Origin: Pseudorhodoferax soli
GTDB lineage: Bacteria > Pseudomonadota > Gammaproteobacteria > Burkholderiales > Burkholderiaceae_C
Assembly (NCBI RefSeq): GCF_003337555.1
Contig: NZ_QPJK01000001.1
Span: 1,364,001 to 1,428,000 of the forward strand
DNA length: 64,000 nt
Reading direction: 5' to 3'
The position numbers and the translations under genes are program-made. Position 1 is the stretch's first letter. Every line of letters starts with the position of its first letter. Positions 60,404 through 64,000 of the stretch are shown here, piece by piece. The notes under the pieces were generated by a model. The model was given only the letters and a program-made list of their open reading frames with translations, was not told the DNA's origin and made no database searches.

Positions 60404-61437
60404 ACCGGCCCCCACCCACCCACCTGCGCGATGCGCGCCTGCGCCATGCGCTGGAGCATGCGCCCGATGCGCAGGCAGCGCCCGCCGAGGCCACCCGCGC
60501 GGCCATCCTGCGCCATGCCCACGCGGCGGTGGCAGTGGCGGCACCGCCCGCCGCTGCCGCAGGCGTGCCCTGGTGGGTGCGGCTCGCACGGGCGCTGGCC
60601 GGCGCAGGCCGGCCCTGGAACGCCGGCTTCGCCACCGTGCTGCTGGCCTGCGCGGTCGCCGGACTGTGGTGGGAGCGCGATGTGCCGGGGCCCGCGCCGG
60701 ACGCACCCAGCCCCGCCCCGGCCATGCCGGCGCCTGCGCCTGTCCTGCGGGAAGCGCCGGAACGGACGGACAGCACGGCGCCAGCGCGGGAACCTGGTGC
60801 CGATGCCGGCGCCGCGCCGCCGAGCCCCGCACCGTCGGCAAAGCTCTCTGCCCCGTCGCGGGCGCGGTCGGAGGGGCAGGAGCGGGCACAGTCGCAGTCG
60901 CAGTCGCAGTCGCAGTCGCAGTCGCAGTCGCAGACCCCGTCGCAAGTGCCCCCGCTCCGCGCCGAGTCCGACGCCGCACAGCCCGCGCCGGCACCGGCCG
61001 CGCCGCCCGCGCACGACCCCGCAGGCCTCACCGTGCACAGGGCTGCCCGGCCGCTCGCCGCCGAGGCGCCGCGGCCCGGCGCCGCAGCGGCCCCGGCGCC
61101 GATGGCAGCGCCCGCCGCGCCCCCCGATGCCCACGCCTGGAGCGCGCTGCGCTTGCAGCCCGCCGGCGCCGCGGCCCGCGCGCGCAGCAGCCTGCCCGCC
61201 GACGTGCAGCAGGCCATCGACGGCCTGCTGCGCTCGGGCGCCACCGCCGTGCCGGCGGACGATCCGGTGCTGGCGCGGATCGCGCTGCTGCACGAGGGCG
61301 GCGTGGTGCTGGGCGTACTCGAACTGGGCCGCTACAGCGTGCGCTGGGTGCCGGCCGGCGACGGTCTGCCGCGCGGCTTTGCCGCGCGCGTGGAACCGGC
61401 CACGTCCCAGACGATCCGGGACGCACTGGTGCCGTGA
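60400..61437 (+). CDS. Probable anti-sigma factor, single-pass membrane protein
   Basis: A 345-aa protein with a cytoplasmic N-terminus (about 1-75), one membrane helix (about 76-90, GFATVLLACAVAGLWW) and a long Pro/Ala/Ser-rich periplasmic part that includes a (Gln-Ser)7 run, ending in a compact domain (about 245-345, HAWSALRLQP to YSVRWVPAGDGLPRGFAARVEPA). There is no HxxxCxxC zinc motif. Overlap with the sigma gene supports anti-sigma function. It could instead be a membrane sensor co-expressed with the VWA protein. Confidence 0.72.
   Translation: MNRPPPTHLRDARLRHALEHAPDAQAAPAEATRAAILRHAHAAVAVAAPPAAAAGVPWWVRLARALAGAGRPWNAGFATVLLACAVAGLWWERDVPGPAPDAPSPAPAMPAPAPVLREAPERTDSTAPAREPGADAGAAPPSPAPSAKLSAPSRARSEGQERAQSQSQSQSQSQSQSQTPSQVPPLRAESDAAQPAPAPAAPPAHDPAGLTVHRAARPLAAEAPRPGAAAAPAPMAAPAAPPDAHAWSALRLQPAGAAARARSSLPADVQQAIDGLLRSGATAVPADDPVLARIALLHEGGVVLGVLELGRYSVRWVPAGDGLPRGFAARVEPATSQTIRDALVP
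60889..60930. repeat. CAGTCG hexanucleotide repeat, seven copies
   Basis: Seven perfect CAGTCG units code for (Gln-Ser)7 in the periplasmic linker. Such tracts expand and contract by slippage but here stay in frame. Confidence 0.95.
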
Positions 61438-61471
61438 CGGCGCGGTCGCCCGCGCCCCAGCTGCCCGGCAC

Positions 61472-62362
61472 CTACTGCTTGGTGCGCGCCGCCTCGCGGT
61501 GCAGCCAGGTCAGGAACGCCTGCAGCGGCGCGCGGCGCGCATTGCGCGACGGGTAGACCGCGAAATGCGCCTTCACCTTCACGGCCTTGGCCATGCCGAA
61601 GGGCGCCACCAGCCTGCCTTCGGCCAGGTGCCCGCCGGCGTTGACCGCGCTTTCCAGGGCCACACCCAGGCCTTGCGTGGCCGCGTCCAGTGACATCTGC
61701 GCGCGGTCGAAGCGCACCGCGAAGCGGTCCGGCGCGCGCGTTCTGGAGAACTCGCGGAACCAGTCGGCCCACTGGATCACGCTGACATTGCTCTGGATGA
61801 GCGGCAACTCCAGCAACTGCGCGATGCGCTTGAGGCCATGCTCCTGCACGAAACCGGGGCTGGCCAGCGGCACGATCCGCTCTTCGAACAAGGGTTCCAC
61901 CTCCAGGTCGGACGGCCACTGCGGGATGCCGTAGCGGATGTCGATGTCGGCCTGGCCCAGCGCGAAATCGCTGGGCGTGTGCGCGGCGGAGAGGTTCAGC
62001 GCGATCTCCGGATGGGCCTGGGCGAATCCCCGCAACCGCGGCATCAGCCACAGGCTCGCAATGCTCGGCGCCGAGTGCACGTACAGGCTGTTGCCCACGC
62101 CATGCCGCAGGTCCTGCGTCGCCGCGACGATGGCCGCCAGCGCGCCAGAGACACGCGCCAGGTAGTTCTCGCCGGCCGCGCTGAGCCACACCCCGTGCGC
62201 GTTGCGCTCGAACAGCCGCATGCCCAGATGCGTCTCCAGCTTGGCCACCTGGTGGCTGACGGCCGAGGGCGTGAGGTGCAGCTCCGTGGCGGCCAGCGCA
62301 AAGCTGCTGCGCCGGGCCACGGCATCGAAGGCCAGCAGCTGCGCAGTGGGTGGAAGAGACAT
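61472..62362 (-). CDS. LysR-family transcriptional regulator (GcvA-like)
   Basis: A 296-aa regulator. The wHTH is PPTAQLLAFDAVARRSSFALAATELHLTPSAVSHQVAKLETHLG (about 5-50); the effector part is about 90-290. The opening PPxxxLLAFDAVARxxSFxxAAxELxLTPSAVSHQ is that of GcvA/AmpR-type regulators. It is divergent from the SDR gene by 125 nt and probably regulates it and the TRAP binding protein. Confidence 0.93.
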   Translation of the reverse strand: MSLPPTAQLLAFDAVARRSSFALAATELHLTPSAVSHQVAKLETHLGMRLFERNAHGVWLSAAGENYLARVSGALAAIVAATQDLRHGVGNSLYVHSAPSIASLWLMPRLRGFAQAHPEIALNLSAAHTPSDFALGQADIDIRYGIPQWPSDLEVEPLFEERIVPLASPGFVQEHGLKRIAQLLELPLIQSNVSVIQWADWFREFSRTRAPDRFAVRFDRAQMSLDAATQGLGVALESAVNAGGHLAEGRLVAPFGMAKAVKVKAHFAVYPSRNARRAPLQAFLTWLHREAARTKQ

Positions 62363-62382
62363 CGGGTGAACCCTGCCTTCAG

Positions 62383-62400
62383 ATGATGGATCGTCATCAT
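62383..62400. promoter_or_regulatory. Candidate LysR operator dyad 1
   Basis: ATGATG (62383-62388) and CATCAT (62395-62400) form a perfect 6-bp dyad around GATCGT in the divergent LysR/SDR promoter region. Confidence 0.45.
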
Positions 62401-62404
62401 AGGC

Positions 62405-62427
62405 TGACGATTCATCGCTTGTCGTCA
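62405..62427. promoter_or_regulatory. Candidate LysR operator dyad 2
   Basis: TGACGA and TCGTCA, perfect 6-bp arms separated by 11 nt, lie next to dyad 1. Two adjacent dyads between divergent genes are the usual LysR recognition plus activation layout. Confidence 0.45.
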
Positions 62428-62487
62428 CCCGACCATTTTCCGAACATACGGCCCATCCACTCCGCACCACGACAAGGAACGAAGCAC

Positions 62488-63237
62488 ATGCTGCTCAAAG
62501 ACAAGGTCGCCGTCATCACCGGCGGCGCCGGCCTCAACGGCCTGGGATTCGCAACGGCCAGGCTGATGGCCAGCCTGGGGGCGCGCGTCGCGCTGCTCGA
62601 CCTGGAGCGGGCCAGCCCCGCGGCCGCCGCCGCGCAACTGGGCAGCGGGCACCTCGGCCTCGTTGCCGATGTGACCGACAAGTCCTCCTGCGAGGCCGCA
62701 GCCCGGGCCGTGCTGGAACGCTTCGGGCGCATCGACACGCTGGTCAACAACGCAGGCATCACCCAGCCGGTCAAGACACTGGAGATCACGGGCGCCGACT
62801 ACGACCGCGTCCTGGACGTCAGCCTGCGCGGCACGCTGTACATGTCGCAGGCCGTGCTGCCCGGCATGCAGTCGCAGCAGTCGGGCTCCATCGTCTGCAT
62901 CTCCTCGGTGTCCGCCCAGCGTGGCGGCGGCATCTTCGGCGGGCCGCACTACTCGGCGGCCAAGGCCGGCGTGCTGGGCCTGGCCCGTGCCATGGCACGC
63001 GAGTTCGGCGGCCAGGGCATCCGCGTCAACTGCATCACGCCGGGCCTGATCGAGACCGACATCACGCAGGGCAAGCTGAGCCCGGAGCGCAAGAAGGAGA
63101 TCGAAGACACGATCCCGCTGGCGCGCCTGGGCCGCGCCCAGGACGTGGCGGGCGCCTGCGTGTTCCTGGCCAGCGACCTCTCGGGCTACTGCACCGGCAT
63201 CACGCTGGACGTGAACGGCGGCATGTTGATCCATTGA
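62488..63237 (+). CDS. SDR-family NAD(P)-dependent oxidoreductase
   Basis: A 249-aa short-chain dehydrogenase. The cofactor loop is TGGAGLNGLG (10-19); NNAG lies about 88-91; the catalytic Tyr155 and Lys159 are in GPHYSAAKAG, with a Ser near 142 (SIVCISSVSA). The C-terminal GITLDVNGGM is classic. It might be a 3-oxoacyl reductase or a diol/alcohol dehydrogenase; the substrate is not given by sequence. A TRAP binding protein follows after 51 nt. Confidence 0.93.
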   Translation: MLLKDKVAVITGGAGLNGLGFATARLMASLGARVALLDLERASPAAAAAQLGSGHLGLVADVTDKSSCEAAARAVLERFGRIDTLVNNAGITQPVKTLEITGADYDRVLDVSLRGTLYMSQAVLPGMQSQQSGSIVCISSVSAQRGGGIFGGPHYSAAKAGVLGLARAMAREFGGQGIRVNCITPGLIETDITQGKLSPERKKEIEDTIPLARLGRAQDVAGACVFLASDLSGYCTGITLDVNGGMLIH

Positions 63238-63288
63238 GGCACCCGCGCCGACCGCCCCCCCCTTTTCACATCAGGAGACACCCACACC

Positions 63289-64000
63289 ATGCAACGCAAG
63301 ACCTTCATCCGGAGCACCCTGGCCCTCGTCGCCGCCACGCTGATGGCGCCCCTGCTCGTGCAGGCCCAGGCCGTCAAGCTGACGCTGGGCCACGGCTCGG
63401 CACCCGACAACCCACGGCACGTGGCAGCGCTGAAGTTCGCCGAAGTGGCCAAGGCCAGGAGCGGCGGGCGCATCGACGTGCAGGTGGCGCCATCGGCCCA
63501 GCTGGGCGACGACGCGGCCATGGTCACGGCACTGCGCACCGGCGCACTGGACATGTCGGCCAACTCGCAGGGCGCGGTGTCCTCGGCCGTGCCGGAGTAC
63601 GCGGCCTACGGCATGCCCTTCCTGTTCTCCACGCCCGAGCAGGCCTTCCAGCTGCTCGACGGCCCGCTGGGCAAGGAGCTGGCCGACAAATCGGCGGCCA
63701 AGGGCATGGTGGTGCTGGGCTACTGGGACAACGGCATCCGCCACATGACCAACAGCAAGCACGCGATCGCCAAGGTGGCCGACATGAAGGGCCTGAAGAT
63801 GCGCACGCCGCCCGACGCGGTGCTGGTCGACATCATGCAGGCGCTGGGTGCCGAGGCCCAGCAGATCAAGTTCGCCGAGCTCTACGTCGCCCTGCAGCAA
63901 GGAGTGGTGGACGGCCAGGAGAACCCGCTGGTCAACTTCCACGCGAGCAAGCTGTACGAGGTGCAGAAGCACCTGACGCTGACCAGCCACATGTTCCAGA
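63289..64000 (+). CDS. TRAP transporter substrate-binding protein DctP family (partial)
   Basis: The first 237 residues are present; the gene continues past the window. A signal peptide (TLALVAATLMAPLLVQAQ) precedes VKLTLGHGSAPDNPRHVAALKFAEVAK. APSAQLGDDAAMVTALRTGALDMS, YGMPFLFSTPEQAF and GVVDGQENPL are DctP landmarks. It binds a carboxylate in the periplasm and passes it to the DctQM permease, expected just downstream. AGGAGA lies eleven nt before the ATG. Confidence 0.93.
   Translation, partial: MQRKTFIRSTLALVAATLMAPLLVQAQAVKLTLGHGSAPDNPRHVAALKFAEVAKARSGGRIDVQVAPSAQLGDDAAMVTALRTGALDMSANSQGAVSSAVPEYAAYGMPFLFSTPEQAFQLLDGPLGKELADKSAAKGMVVLGYWDNGIRHMTNSKHAIAKVADMKGLKMRTPPDAVLVDIMQALGAEAQQIKFAELYVALQQGVVDGQENPLVNFHASKLYEVQKHLTLTSHMFQ

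Overview
The window is high-GC chromosomal DNA. Its gene content and order (purH; hemL-thiD-rubredoxin; pilG/pilI/chpA; yqgE-ruvX-pyrR-pyrB-pyrX; many Bug-type binding proteins with CoA-transferases and LysR regulators) point to a betaproteobacterium of the order Burkholderiales, most like the family Comamonadaceae. No rRNA, tRNA or CRISPR array was recognised. Coding density is high, and nearly every long reading frame lying opposite a real gene is a GC-rich shadow.

Left core block (1-16.7 kb): the 3' end of purH; a glycine-zipper envelope protein; hemL with an acidic-tailed ThiD-like kinase; rubredoxin; and a type IV pilus chemosensory operon (pilG, pilI, a drastically shortened pilJ, chpA) in which pilH is absent. 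A PRC-barrel protein and photolyase follow, then a tightly overlapped operon yqgE-ruvX-pyrR-pyrB-pyrX-plsC-like. Its dihydroorotase-like member lacks the metal-binding HxH.

Accessory island (about 16.7-32.7 kb): a relic that looks like an amino-acid binding protein, then a complete two-partner secretion / contact-dependent inhibition locus of the cdiB-cdiA-cdiI type. CdiA (3792 aa) ends in a variable region that starts at an NNYLT delimiter, where base composition drops sharply, and finishes in a predicted papain-fold toxin. CdiI overlaps it by 4 nt. A 1159-bp IS5-family element with intact ends and TTAA target duplications, but a dead transposase, follows 68 bp later. The island closes with about 0.9 kb of decayed sequence that includes a frameshifted antitoxin-like relic.

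Right part (32.7-64 kb): iron(III)-type ABC transporter genes fbpC/fbpB without a binding protein; a second-copy-type infA; a HIT-Pr6Pr pair; a TonB-dependent siderophore receptor under a clear Fur-box-like palindrome; a LysR-controlled acyl-CoA degradation operon (FadB-like, thiolase, two acyl-CoA dehydrogenases, enoyl-CoA hydratase-like, CoA-transferase, Bug protein); a small DNA-repair operon (3-methyladenine glycosylase, DUF72, DUF3253); a stand-alone heme-oxygenase-like diiron protein; a second LysR/Bug/quinone reductase/CoA-transferase cluster; a cytochrome c lipoprotein; a VWA lipoprotein divergent from an ECF sigma factor and its probable membrane anti-sigma factor; and a LysR/SDR/TRAP-binding-protein cluster that runs off the end.

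The most interesting items are the CDI module with its predicted deamidase/protease-type toxin, the soluble mini-PilJ, the ECF/anti-sigma/VWA unit and the stand-alone diiron protein. All functions are read from sequence and memory of families; no searches were run.
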